Origin: Pseudomonas sp. DTU12.3
GTDB taxonomy: Bacteria > Pseudomonadota > Gammaproteobacteria > Pseudomonadales > Pseudomonadaceae
Assembly: GCF_004124275.1 (NCBI RefSeq)
Contig: NZ_CP027218.1
Coordinates: forward strand, 3,723,501 to 3,787,500
Direction: 5' to 3'
Length of the DNA stretch: 64,000 nt
The translations under genes were made by a program, and so were the position numbers. The first letter of the stretch is position 1. The number at the start of each line of letters is the position of its first letter. Below, piece after piece: positions 44,560 to 52,941 of this stretch. The notes under the pieces were generated by a model that did no database searches, had not been told where the DNA came from, and was given only the letters and a program-made list of their open reading frames with translations.

Positions 44560-46845
44560 TTACGAGGGCATTAACCAGTGTCGCTCAGTGGTCCACCCCA
44601 GAAAAACCCTCGCACCTTCATGCTCCTGGCGACTCAAGGTCAGCCGATACCCCGCGGCTGCGACACGCAGCCCGACCATGGCGGGCTGAAATCTTTCTCG
44701 GAACGCACTCGATTGCACCGCAAAATGCGACTCAAGGTCCTCGAGCGTAGAACGCAACAATCCACCATCCAGCATCGACAGGTAAAACACCATCTGGCGC
44801 CAGGCATACGCCGTGTTTTTCAACATCACCAAACGACCATGGTAAAGCTCGATGTGCATTTGGTGTCGCTTGCAGATCCATTTGAAACACGCAAGGGCTA
44901 GAGTGCTCAAACGGTGATGCAGCAGTGTTTTCAGATCCAGTTCGCCAAACAACAGCGCGAGGTTTTGCGTTGTCAGAATCTGTTGTTGTTCGAGGATCGT
45001 ACCGTTGACCGCTGTCTGATAGGTACCAAGAGTGGCGTTCGCACGCTGCGCGCACAGCATCGCCAACGCATCACGATTGTTACTTCTGCGCCGTGATCGG
45101 CGTTGATCGGGAAGGCCCGCCAGCGCATCGATATCAATGTCGTAATAGCGGGCGTAAAGCGTTCCGTCTATCAGACTGGCCGACTGCTTGGCCGCTCTCG
45201 CGAATTTGTTGGAGAACGCGCCCATGAAAATGTCAGCCGCCACCTCTTCGACGAAGGGAAGGTCCAGCTTTGCCGTTTCAGCCAGTGAAACAAACTCCTG
45301 TAGCAGTTTGTTCGGAACAATCGCCTGCGGAAACGCAGAGAGGGTCAACGCAGAAACTTCGACCAACACCTGTCGGGCGCCTGTAATGGATATAGTACTG
45401 GCCTCCCGTTCACCCTCTAATACCGCGACCCAAGGCAGCTCTGTTATTTTTACCTGCTTTTGCAGGTTGAGCAGCAACAACGAACGTCGACGGCGGAAGG
45501 CACGATACGTTGCACCCGCCAACAATTGCAGTGCCTGTTCCCGATATTCGGTGTTGCAGATTTCAGCCGTCATCGCTGGAAAAACCTTCGCCACCGTGTC
45601 TGCGGATGAGATCAAGCCGTGGTCGATCAATTCGGCGATTGTGCCTTTGCGGCAACGTTCAAGGCGTCGGCGAACAGCTGGCGGAATAGTCGCCCCAACG
45701 GTTAGCGCGTAACGTTTCGCCTCCTCGTCGGTGATACTTTCCAGCAGCGGTGAAAACTCACGAACGCCGTCCGCATCCGGATAACTTGCCAGACGGTCCG
45801 AGACCGCCAGGGCGAACAAATGATGCCCGGGAGACGCCACATGATTGCGCTGCTCTGCTCGCTTAATAGAGTGTGCGACGGATTCGGGATGGCCGTGTTT
45901 GGCGACGAAGTCATCGACGATTCGCCGGATGCGACCGACTTCTCGCCCCGTCAGAGATGCTTGATCACGAGAACACTGAGCGAGCATCGCAAACAATTCC
46001 GCTGCCCGGGTTTTGAAGGGGCCTTTGCTGTGAAGTTCAGCGTCACAGGTTTTAGCGATCTGCGTACCGAGTAACGTCGCGCGTTCGAACCAGCCTTCAG
46101 GGTAGTGCCTGCAAGGCCAGCCATCCTGATACGTCAAAAGAAACAGCGAGACCGCCGCGTCGTAAAGAGGCAGGCGATTTTCAACAACATGCTTTTGAAC
46201 AGCCAGACGCGGTTGAGCCAATTGTCGGGAGAGCCGCTGCCTGACGCTGCCAGTGTCAAAAACATGCACCTCGGCCGTCGCAATCGGTGGTTCATCAATG
46301 GCAGTCGGGAAGAAACGCAGGCGATCGAAAAAAGGCGCGATCTGCTCAATCAGCGTTCTCGCTTCGTCAATACGCTGATGCCGCAGAAGCCAAGACACTG
46401 TCAACAGTGCGGCCTCCTCCGGAACATCGATCTGATAGGTGCCTATCGTCAAACGCTCTTGCAGCGCTGCAAGGCCCGCATCCGACAAATGCCAGACATT
46501 CAGATCGAACCGTTCATGCCCTGCACGAATGCCGGGGATCGACTCAGCCAACTGGCGCTCATAGGCAGTCAAAACGCCACCAGCCAGGAGTTGTCCGGTG
46601 GCAAATCCCCCCGTAGCCACTTCCAGCGTGACCCACTCCGGCAAATCGGCGAACGGTACGCGTGAACCGTATTGTGCGCTGCCCTGCATCAGATGTTCGA
46701 CAATCCGCAGCCAGCGCTCGATTCGATCGCGTGCCTGCGGACCATCGTCGCTCTGCGAAGCGGTCAACGCTCGGGAGAGCTGGAATACCGCATAGCCGGC
46801 ATTCACTCCAGCGTGCTCGTCGAATTCACTGTCGTGCCTGGACAT
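44560..46845 (-). CDS. Large protein of unknown function (761 aa)
   Basis: A 761-aa soluble, mostly helical protein; no signal peptide, membrane helix or recognisable catalytic motif. Visible segments are LLTVSWLLRHQRIDEARTLI (resembling a helical repeat), a basic stretch QRRSRRRSNNRDAL (about 565-580) and a His/Lys-rich patch CKRHQMHIELYHGRLVMLKN near 665-685. The ATG at 46845 follows AAGGAAGT. It begins 25 bp downstream of a tRNA on the same strand, so it may be cotranscribed with it, and it is the only gene between that tRNA and the terminator. Base use appears slightly less GC-biased than its neighbours. Confidence 0.75.
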   Translation of the reverse strand: MSRHDSEFDEHAGVNAGYAVFQLSRALTASQSDDGPQARDRIERWLRIVEHLMQGSAQYGSRVPFADLPEWVTLEVATGGFATGQLLAGGVLTAYERQLAESIPGIRAGHERFDLNVWHLSDAGLAALQERLTIGTYQIDVPEEAALLTVSWLLRHQRIDEARTLIEQIAPFFDRLRFFPTAIDEPPIATAEVHVFDTGSVRQRLSRQLAQPRLAVQKHVVENRLPLYDAAVSLFLLTYQDGWPCRHYPEGWFERATLLGTQIAKTCDAELHSKGPFKTRAAELFAMLAQCSRDQASLTGREVGRIRRIVDDFVAKHGHPESVAHSIKRAEQRNHVASPGHHLFALAVSDRLASYPDADGVREFSPLLESITDEEAKRYALTVGATIPPAVRRRLERCRKGTIAELIDHGLISSADTVAKVFPAMTAEICNTEYREQALQLLAGATYRAFRRRRSLLLLNLQKQVKITELPWVAVLEGEREASTISITGARQVLVEVSALTLSAFPQAIVPNKLLQEFVSLAETAKLDLPFVEEVAADIFMGAFSNKFARAAKQSASLIDGTLYARYYDIDIDALAGLPDQRRSRRRSNNRDALAMLCAQRANATLGTYQTAVNGTILEQQQILTTQNLALLFGELDLKTLLHHRLSTLALACFKWICKRHQMHIELYHGRLVMLKNTAYAWRQMVFYLSMLDGGLLRSTLEDLESHFAVQSSAFRERFQPAMVGLRVAAAGYRLTLSRQEHEGARVFLGWTTERHWLMPS

Positions 46846-46870
46846 ACTTCCTTGTGACCCTGCAATGTAA

Positions 46871-46945
46871 TGGGTCCGGGGGCTGGATTCGAACCAGCGC
46901 CCACCCGGTTAAGAGCCGAGTGTTCTACCGCTGAACTACCCCGGA
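46871..46945 (-). tRNA. tRNA-Lys(CTT), atypical
   Basis: A 75-nt cloverleaf with encoded CCA. Acceptor TCCGGGG/CCCCGGA, D arm GTTC-AGCGGTA-GAAC, anticodon stem CTCGG/CCGGG with loop CTCTTAA (anticodon CTT, Lys AAG), variable TGGGC, T arm GCTGG-TTCGAAT-CCAGC, discriminator C. The U1-A72 pair and the GTAGTTCAG...GGTAGAAC body resemble tRNA-Asn rather than the usual G1-C72 tRNA-Lys, and C73 is unusual for both. Confidence 0.9.
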
Positions 46946-47404
46946 GCAGAGCGCGCATTGTCGGCTAGCCAAGAACGGATGTGAAGCAGAGTGTTGAGCT
47001 TTCTGTTACGAGCCATCTCCGGAGTAATGGTGTCCGAAACGTGCACTCGATTACAGGCTTTGATCAATAGTAAACGGCTCGACCATCACCCGACTGCCCA
47101 AAAAAATATCCACCACCAGCCGCACCGGCTATACATCCAGATTACTGACCTTGCTGCCAATCAACTGCTGAAAATGCCGATATGCCACTGCGTACTCAAC
47201 CGCCTAAATACTCTGGCACGCACATCGAGACAGCTTGCGTCAGACATGTTGATCGACGCAGCAATCGGCGACTGGCAGTCGCTCAGTACGCGTAATGTCA
47301 CAACGACTCACAGGATCAGGCAAGCATTGCACAGGATTGCACTACTCCCCGATCCTGAATAACCGCAAGAATGGCCATCCGACACACCGATTGAGGATGT
47401 TCCC
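46946..47404. other. Intergenic region before the alcohol dehydrogenase gene
   Basis: A 123-codon plus-strand frame covers part of it, but it lacks a ribosome site or family motif and its composition is not typical of the neighbours. The tRNA promoter must be at the left end (46946-47000). Nothing else is recognised. Confidence 0.45.
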
Positions 47405-48454
47405 ATGCTTGTAAAAGCCTATGGTGCCCACGCTGGCGACAAACCCCTGGAGCCGATGCAGATCGAGCGCCGCGCGCCAGCAGCGCATGACGTGCAGATC
47501 GATATCGCTTTCTGTGGCATCTGCCATTCGGACCTGCACCAGGTGCGCGCCGAGTGGGCAGGCACGCAGTTTCCTTGTGTACCGGGGCACGAGATCGTTG
47601 GTCGCGTTGCGGCCGTCGGCGCGCATGTCGCCGATTACAAGGTCGGCGATCTGGTCGGTGTCGGCTGTATCGTCGACAGCTGCAAACATTGCGACGACTG
47701 CGAAACCGGTCTGGAAAACTACTGCGACGGCATGATCGGCACCTACAATTTTCCGACCCCGGATGCACCGGGCTGGACGCTCGGCGGCTACGCGCAAAAT
47801 ATCGTCGTGCACGAACGTTACGTCTTGCGCATCCGTCATCCCGAAGCGCAACTGGCCGCCGTCGCGCCGCTGCTGTGCGCGGGCATCACCACTTACTCGC
47901 CGCTGCGCCAATGGCACGCCGGCCCCGGCAAGAAGGTCGGCGTGGTCGGCATCGGTGGTTTGGGCCACATGGGCATCAAACTCGCCCACGCGATGGGCGC
48001 GCATGTCGTCGCCTTCACCACTTCCGAGTCCAAGCGTGAAGCGGCAAAAGCGCTTGGCGCCGATGAGGTGGTGGTGTCGCGCAATGCCGAGGAAATGGCG
48101 GCGCACACCAAGAGCTTCGACCTCATCCTCAACACCGTGGCGGCGCCGCACGATCTCGATGCATTCCTGGTGTTGCTCAAGCGCGATGGTGCGTTGACGC
48201 TGGTCGGTGCGCCCGCCTCGCCACACCCGTCGCCGAACGTCTTCAACCTGATCATGAAGCGCCGCACGATTGCCGGCTCGATGATCGGCGGCATTCCCGA
48301 GACTCAGGAAATGCTCGATTTCTGTGCCGAGCACGGCATTGTTTCCGACATCGAACTGATCCGCGCCGATCAGATCAACGCGTCTTACGAGCGGATGCTC
48401 AAGGGCGATGTGAAGTATCGCTTCGTGATCGATAACGCGACGTTGGCCGGCTGA
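47405..48454 (+). CDS. Zinc-dependent alcohol/aldehyde dehydrogenase (CAD/YahK-like)
   Basis: A 349-aa MDR enzyme. Catalytic zinc ligands are in FCGICHSDLHQVR (Cys) and PCVPGHEIVGRV (His-Glu); the structural zinc site is CIVDSCKHCDDCETGLENYC. The coenzyme motif is GIGGLGHMGIKLAHAMG, and the following TTSESKREAAK suggests NADPH preference. It likely reduces aldehydes. It has no operon partner. Confidence 0.92.
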   Translation: MLVKAYGAHAGDKPLEPMQIERRAPAAHDVQIDIAFCGICHSDLHQVRAEWAGTQFPCVPGHEIVGRVAAVGAHVADYKVGDLVGVGCIVDSCKHCDDCETGLENYCDGMIGTYNFPTPDAPGWTLGGYAQNIVVHERYVLRIRHPEAQLAAVAPLLCAGITTYSPLRQWHAGPGKKVGVVGIGGLGHMGIKLAHAMGAHVVAFTTSESKREAAKALGADEVVVSRNAEEMAAHTKSFDLILNTVAAPHDLDAFLVLLKRDGALTLVGAPASPHPSPNVFNLIMKRRTIAGSMIGGIPETQEMLDFCAEHGIVSDIELIRADQINASYERMLKGDVKYRFVIDNATLAG

Positions 48455-48599
48455 CGCGCAGGCCCATTGGCAGCCATCGGTTGCCCATGGGCCTGGGCAA
48501 TTCCGTCGCCGGGATTTGACAGGCCGGACGTTGCTCGCCAGAGTCGCACCCCTTTTCCAGCCAAACATGCCGCACGGTTGTGGCGAACAGGGGTTGTCG

Positions 48600-49295
48600 T
48601 TGAACCAGAACACGTTGTCCATGCGCCTGGAGCGCGTCGCCACTCACATACCCAATGGCGCGCGCCTGGCCGATATCGGCTCGGATCATGGCTACCTGCC
48701 GGTGGCACTGATGCGCCGTGGCGCAATCACCGCGGCGGTGGCTGGCGAAGTGGCGCTGACGCCGTTTCATGCAGCCCAACGTACCGTTCGCGAGAACCAC
48801 CTCGACGCGCACATCACCGTGCGCCAGGCCAACGGGCTGGCGGCGATCAAGCCTGAAGACCGGATTAGCGCAATCAGCATCTGCGGCATGGGCGGCGAAA
48901 CCATCCGCGACATCCTCGAACACGGCAAGGCCCACCTCAGCGGCGGCGAACGCCTGATCCTGCAACCCAATGGTGGCGAACAACCGCTGCGCCTGTGGTT
49001 GATGGAAAATGGCTACCGTATTCTCAGCGAGGAAGTGCTGCGCGAAAGCCGTTTCGACTACGAAATCATCGTTGCCGAACGCGTCGGGCCGGTGACTTAC
49101 ACCGACCAGGAACTGTACTTCGGCCCCTTGCAGATGCAGGCCCGCAGCCCCGAGTTCCTGATCAAGTGGCAGCACAAACTTCGCCACAAGCAGAAGACCC
49201 TGAGCCAGATCACCGCTGCGCAGCAGGCGCTACCCGAGGACAAAGTGCAGGACATCACGCGACAGGCTCAATGGATCACCGAACTACTGGCCTGA
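48600..49295 (+). CDS. trmK: tRNA (adenine22-N1)-methyltransferase
   Basis: A 231-aa protein. A TTG start at 48600 is chosen because AGGGG lies 6 nt upstream and it yields LNQNTLSMRLERVATHIP, the usual N-terminus; the ATG at 48621 is the other option. SAM-binding fold: ARLADIGSDHGYLPVALM, GEVALTPFHAAQRT, ISICGMGGETIRDIL and ERLILQPNGGE. It methylates A22 of tRNA. The C-terminal coiled helix (KLRHKQKTLSQI) is typical. Confidence 0.9.
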   Translation: MNQNTLSMRLERVATHIPNGARLADIGSDHGYLPVALMRRGAITAAVAGEVALTPFHAAQRTVRENHLDAHITVRQANGLAAIKPEDRISAISICGMGGETIRDILEHGKAHLSGGERLILQPNGGEQPLRLWLMENGYRILSEEVLRESRFDYEIIVAERVGPVTYTDQELYFGPLQMQARSPEFLIKWQHKLRHKQKTLSQITAAQQALPEDKVQDITRQAQWITELLA

Positions 49296-49345
49296 ACCGC
49301 GCAGCGCGGTCCGTAAACTGATTTCGAACGTTGCCCCGATCTCGT

Positions 49346-49840
49346 TCAATAAAGCCAGGCTGCCGCTTCGCGCATGAAAATCTCGACGGTCTTTGCACCG
49401 ATCCCCTCGAATTCGCGCAGGCGCTTCTCAAAATCCTCGCGGTTGGCGCTCGCCGCGACAATGTTCTTCACCCGACCGGCGTACTCATTGTTGAGTTTGT
49501 TGGCCAACGCCAATAATCGCGACGCCGTGGATTCGTCGTAACGCACGTAATGTGCCTGGCCGAGCATCTTCACCAACTGCCGATGCGTGCAGCTGGCAAG
49601 CTTGTGCGGTGTATCACGCTGATGTTGATCGACGATGACCTGATAGGCCTTCGCGGCAATTGCACCCTGAATTCGCTTGCCCATGAGAAAACTGGCGACA
49701 AGCCATTTGAAAAGTCCCGCTTCGTTCGCGTCATCCAGGTTTATGTGCAGATCGCGCGCGTTGATGAGGGTCGGCACTGGGCAATCCTCGAAGGTGGTTT
49801 GCGTAGTCACGTCGACCTTTTTCTGCGTTGATACGTTCAA
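49346..49840 (-). CDS. Helix-hairpin-helix (HhH-GPD-like) protein
   Basis: A protein of 154-164 aa. A TTG at 49840 gives LNVSTQKKVDVTTQTTFEDC; a GTG at 49810 with AAAAGG upstream is the shorter choice. The C-terminus has a helix-hairpin-helix: FEKRLREFEGIGAKTVEIFMRE, as in base-excision glycosylases, but the protein is too short for a full HhH-GPD fold and lacks the catalytic Asp/Lys pair of that motif. DNA binding is likely; enzymatic activity is unproven. Confidence 0.75.
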   Translation of the reverse strand: MNVSTQKKVDVTTQTTFEDCPVPTLINARDLHINLDDANEAGLFKWLVASFLMGKRIQGAIAAKAYQVIVDQHQRDTPHKLASCTHRQLVKMLGQAHYVRYDESTASRLLALANKLNNEYAGRVKNIVAASANREDFEKRLREFEGIGAKTVEIFMREAAAWLY

Positions 49841-49940
49841 TGAATCAACCGGCGAAATAATCGACGGCTGATAAATTGTAAAAAAGAATTTCAAGGCTTG
49901 GCTGCGGTCTATCAGAGACTCACCACAAGAGCCCACCATC

Positions 49941-50336
49941 ATGAAATTCGCACGCTTCTGTCAAACCCTGTCCACTTGGTCTGGCAGCTCGAAAACCTTT
50001 CTGGTCGCCATTGTCCTGATCGTCGTCTGGGGTCTGACCGGCCCTTACTTTCATTACAACGACACCTGGCAACTCATCATCAATACGTCGACCACGATCA
50101 TTACCTTCCTGATGGTCTTTCTGATTCAAAACACCCAGAACCGCGACAACGACATTTTGCATCTGAAGATCGATGAGCTGATCCGAGCTACGACCGCCGC
50201 GCAGAACGCTTCGTTATGCCTGGATAAAATGGGCACAAGAGATCTGAGGAAGCTGCGCGAGCAATACAGCGCTCTGGCGGAAAACGATCAGGTCGATCTG
50301 GCCGCTGCAAAGGATGATTCGCAAACAGATGCCTGA
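49941..50336 (+). CDS. Low-affinity iron permease family protein
   Basis: A 131-aa protein with two membrane helices (TFLVAIVLIVVWGLTGPYF and LIINTSTTIITFLMVFLIQ), then QNTQNRDNDILHLKIDELI, the family's signature, and a helical cytoplasmic end. The name comes from yeast homologues; iron transport by bacterial members is not well established. Divergent from the HhH gene. Confidence 0.85.
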   Translation: MKFARFCQTLSTWSGSSKTFLVAIVLIVVWGLTGPYFHYNDTWQLIINTSTTIITFLMVFLIQNTQNRDNDILHLKIDELIRATTAAQNASLCLDKMGTRDLRKLREQYSALAENDQVDLAAAKDDSQTDA

Positions 50337-50427
50337 TAGGAACAGGCAATGCTCGAAGACGAACCGGCATAGGTAGACTCGTTGTCACTAGCTACCATGG
50401 TTGAACACCCAAGCCCTGGAGTTCGTC

Positions 50428-51255
50428 ATGTCGAAAACCCTGTTCATCACCGGTGTCAGCAGCGGCTTCGGCCACGCGCTGGCCAAGGAAGCGCTTGCTG
50501 CCGGCCACCGCGTCATCGGCACTGTACGCAATCAGGCCGATCTGCAAGCCTTGCAGTCACTGTCCGCGGAAAACGCTTACGGGGTGATGCTCGACGTCAC
50601 TGACTTCGAGCGGATCGACAGCGTCGTCGCTGAGGTTGAAGCCACTCACGGCCCGGTCGACGTACTGGTCAACAATGCTGGCTACGGCCACGAAGGCATT
50701 TTCGAAGAATCCCCGCTGGAAGAGATGCGCCGGCAATTCGACGTCAACGTCTTCGGTGCAGTCGCCGTCATCAAGGCCTTCTTGCCGTTTTTTCGCCAGC
50801 GGCGTGCGGGCCATATTCTCAACATCACGTCCATGGGCGGCACGATCACCATGCCCGGGATCGCCTATTACTGTGGGAGCAAATTTGCCCTTGAAGGGAT
50901 CTCCGATACCCTCAGCAAAGAGCTGCGCCCGTTTGATATCTTCGTCACCGCGGTGGCGCCGGGGTCGTTTCGTACCGACTGGGCCGGTCGCTCGATGCAG
51001 CGCACCGCGCGCAGCATTGCCGATTACGACGCCAGTTTCGATCCGCTCCGCAAAGCGCGCGAAGAGAAGAGCGGCAAGCAACTCGGTGACCCGCAAAAGG
51101 CTGCGCGGGCGATGCTGCAGATCATCGCCAGCCCGACGCCTCCAGCCCATCTTCTGCTCGGCAGCGATGCTTTGCAGTTGGTCCGTGACAGGCTGCAACG
51201 CGCACTCGCCGAGGTTGATCAGTGGCAAGCGTTGACCCGCTCCACCGATCATTGA
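50428..51255 (+). CDS. Short-chain dehydrogenase/reductase
   Basis: A 275-aa classical SDR. CTGGAG lies 6 nt before the ATG at 50428. Motifs: ITGVSSGFGHALA (coenzyme), VLVNNAGYGHEG, active-site Ser in NITSMGG and Tyr/Lys in YYCGSKFALEG. It lies 11 bp before the truncated AraC gene, the arrangement usual for this regulator type, which controls an adjacent SDR. Substrate unknown. Confidence 0.9.
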   Translation: MSKTLFITGVSSGFGHALAKEALAAGHRVIGTVRNQADLQALQSLSAENAYGVMLDVTDFERIDSVVAEVEATHGPVDVLVNNAGYGHEGIFEESPLEEMRRQFDVNVFGAVAVIKAFLPFFRQRRAGHILNITSMGGTITMPGIAYYCGSKFALEGISDTLSKELRPFDIFVTAVAPGSFRTDWAGRSMQRTARSIADYDASFDPLRKAREEKSGKQLGDPQKAARAMLQIIASPTPPAHLLLGSDALQLVRDRLQRALAEVDQWQALTRSTDH

Positions 51256-51266
51256 GAGAGGATGCA

Positions 51267-51782
51267 ATGACCCAGGCCGATGCAACCACCGCGCGCATGG
51301 TCCAGCTCACGGAGGTTCTCGCTCCGGTTGAGGGCTACAACCTCAGTGCGCTCGACGGTGCGGGCGCGCAGGGAGGCTCGCTGCGTGCCGCACTGAATCG
51401 CCAGGGGCATTTCGGCAAAGTCAGCCGTGCGATCCGCAAGATCCACAACAGCTATCAGCAGCGCCTCGACGTCGAGCAGCTGGCCGAAGAAGCGCGCATG
51501 AGCGTACCGAGTTTCCACTTGCACTTTCGCAGCGTCACCGACACCTCTCCCATGCAATATCTGAAGTCGACGCGCCTGCATCAGGCGCGATTGCTGATGC
51601 TGCGCCAGGCCATGAGCGCATCGACCGCAGCGTTCAACGTCGGCTATGCCAGCGCCTCGCAATTCAGCCGCGAATTCAAACGCTTTTTTGGCCGCACACC
51701 GCAAGCGGAGATCGGGTGGATGAAGGCGACTTACGCGTTGCCAGCACCGTCGACACCTTCGGAGTACGTTTCTTCGCACTAG
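51267..51782 (+). CDS. AraC-family regulator with internal deletion of the sensor domain
   Basis: A 171-aa protein. The first 30 residues (MTQADATTARMVQLTEVLAP, EGYNLSALDG) match the start of a full-length AraC_N-type regulator of about 290 residues. The sequence then jumps to QGGSLRAALNRQGHFGKVSRAI, which normally follows the cupin domain. About 110-120 residues are missing without a frameshift. The HTH pair (LDVEQLAEEARMSVPSFHLHF; ASQFSREFKRFFGRTP) is intact, so the protein could still bind DNA but without its effector domain. Confidence 0.85.
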   Translation: MTQADATTARMVQLTEVLAPVEGYNLSALDGAGAQGGSLRAALNRQGHFGKVSRAIRKIHNSYQQRLDVEQLAEEARMSVPSFHLHFRSVTDTSPMQYLKSTRLHQARLLMLRQAMSASTAAFNVGYASASQFSREFKRFFGRTPQAEIGWMKATYALPAPSTPSEYVSSH

Positions 51783-51908
51783 CGATTAGTTACAACAGAT
51801 CACAAATGAAGTACCTCAGCCCTTATTTATCAATCTGCCGCAACTTCTTAAAGTCCACTCCAACAGCAACCTTTCATTCCGACGGGTTAGCGAGCGGAGA
51901 GAACCCCA

Positions 51909-52118
51909 ATGCCTTTCATCAGCGTACGCATCACCCGCGACGGCGTGACCCGGGAGCAGAAAGCCCAGGTGATCAAGGAAATCACCGAGACCATGCAACG
52001 CGTGCTCAACAAGGATCCGAAGCTCACGCACATCGTCATCGAGGAAGTCGATACGGATAACTGGGGTTATGCGGGCATGACCACCACCGACTACCGCAAA
52101 CAGTTGTCCAGCCAGTAA
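51909..52118 (+). CDS. Tautomerase (4-oxalocrotonate tautomerase family)
   Basis: A 69-aa subunit starting MPFISVRITRDGVTREQKAQ, exposing the catalytic Pro1 after Met removal. TDNWGYAGMT near the end fits the family. GCGGAGAG lies upstream. Such enzymes shift double bonds in oxo-acids. Cotranscribed with the SDR 24 bp downstream. Confidence 0.9.
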   Translation: MPFISVRITRDGVTREQKAQVIKEITETMQRVLNKDPKLTHIVIEEVDTDNWGYAGMTTTDYRKQLSSQ

Positions 52119-52142
52119 TTTCGGATCCCTGAGGAAATCATC

Positions 52143-52853
52143 ATGAACACATCGAAAAAAGTTGTAGTGATCACTGGCGCCTCGCAAGGCATCGGCGCTG
52201 GCCTGGTCGAAGGCTTTCGCGCACTTGGTCATCACGTGGTGGCGACCTCCCGTTCCATCAAACCGTCGGATGATCCGGATATCCTGAGCGTGGCCGGCGA
52301 CATCGCCGACCCGCAAACCGCCGAGCGGGTGATCCGTCAAGCCGTCGAACGTTTTGGCCGAGTCGATACGCTGGTGAACAATGCGGGGATTTTTCTCGCC
52401 AAACCGTTCACTGCTTACAGCCAGCAAGACTATGCCCTGATCGTGGCGACCAACATGAGCGGCTTCTTTCACATCTCGCAATTGGCGATTGCTGAAATGC
52501 AGAAGCACGGCAGCGGACACGTGGTCAGCGTCACCACCAGTCTGGTCGACCATGCGATTGATGGCGTGCCATCGGTGCTGGCTTCGCTGACCAAGGGCGG
52601 CATCAACGCAGCGACCAAATCGCTGGCCATCGAGTACGCAAAACGCGGAATTCGGGTCAACGCGGTCTCCCCCGGCATCATCAAAACCCCGATGCACGCT
52701 GAGGACACCCACGCAGCGCTTGGCAACCTGCACCCGCTGGGTCACATGGGCGAGATCGATGACATCGTGCAAGCGATTCTCTACCTCGACAGCGCGAAAT
52801 TCGTCACCGGCGAGATTCTGCACGTCGACGGTGGCCAGAGCGCCGGCCACTGA
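52143..52853 (+). CDS. SDR-family protein lacking the catalytic tyrosine
   Basis: A 236-aa protein with AGGAAATCATC before the ATG. Coenzyme motif ITGASQGIGAGLVEG and LVNNAGIFLAKPF are normal. In place of the YxxxK active site it has PSVLASLTKGGINAATKSLA: the Lys is kept, but the Tyr position is Ala. It still ends with SPGIIKTPMH and LHVDGGQSAGH. Either it uses another residue or it is not an oxidoreductase. Follows the tautomerase. Confidence 0.85.
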   Translation: MNTSKKVVVITGASQGIGAGLVEGFRALGHHVVATSRSIKPSDDPDILSVAGDIADPQTAERVIRQAVERFGRVDTLVNNAGIFLAKPFTAYSQQDYALIVATNMSGFFHISQLAIAEMQKHGSGHVVSVTTSLVDHAIDGVPSVLASLTKGGINAATKSLAIEYAKRGIRVNAVSPGIIKTPMHAEDTHAALGNLHPLGHMGEIDDIVQAILYLDSAKFVTGEILHVDGGQSAGH

Positions 52854-52941
52854 TCTTTGCGCCACTGCACCGGCGGTGTGTACCGGCGGTGCCGTTTCCT
52901 GTGGTAAACATCAGGATGAATGATCCTCGGTGTCAGCCAAA

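Noticed and set aside
46991..47362. Plus-strand 123-codon frame after the tRNA
   Set aside because: No ribosome site, no domain, and amino acid use unlike the neighbours.
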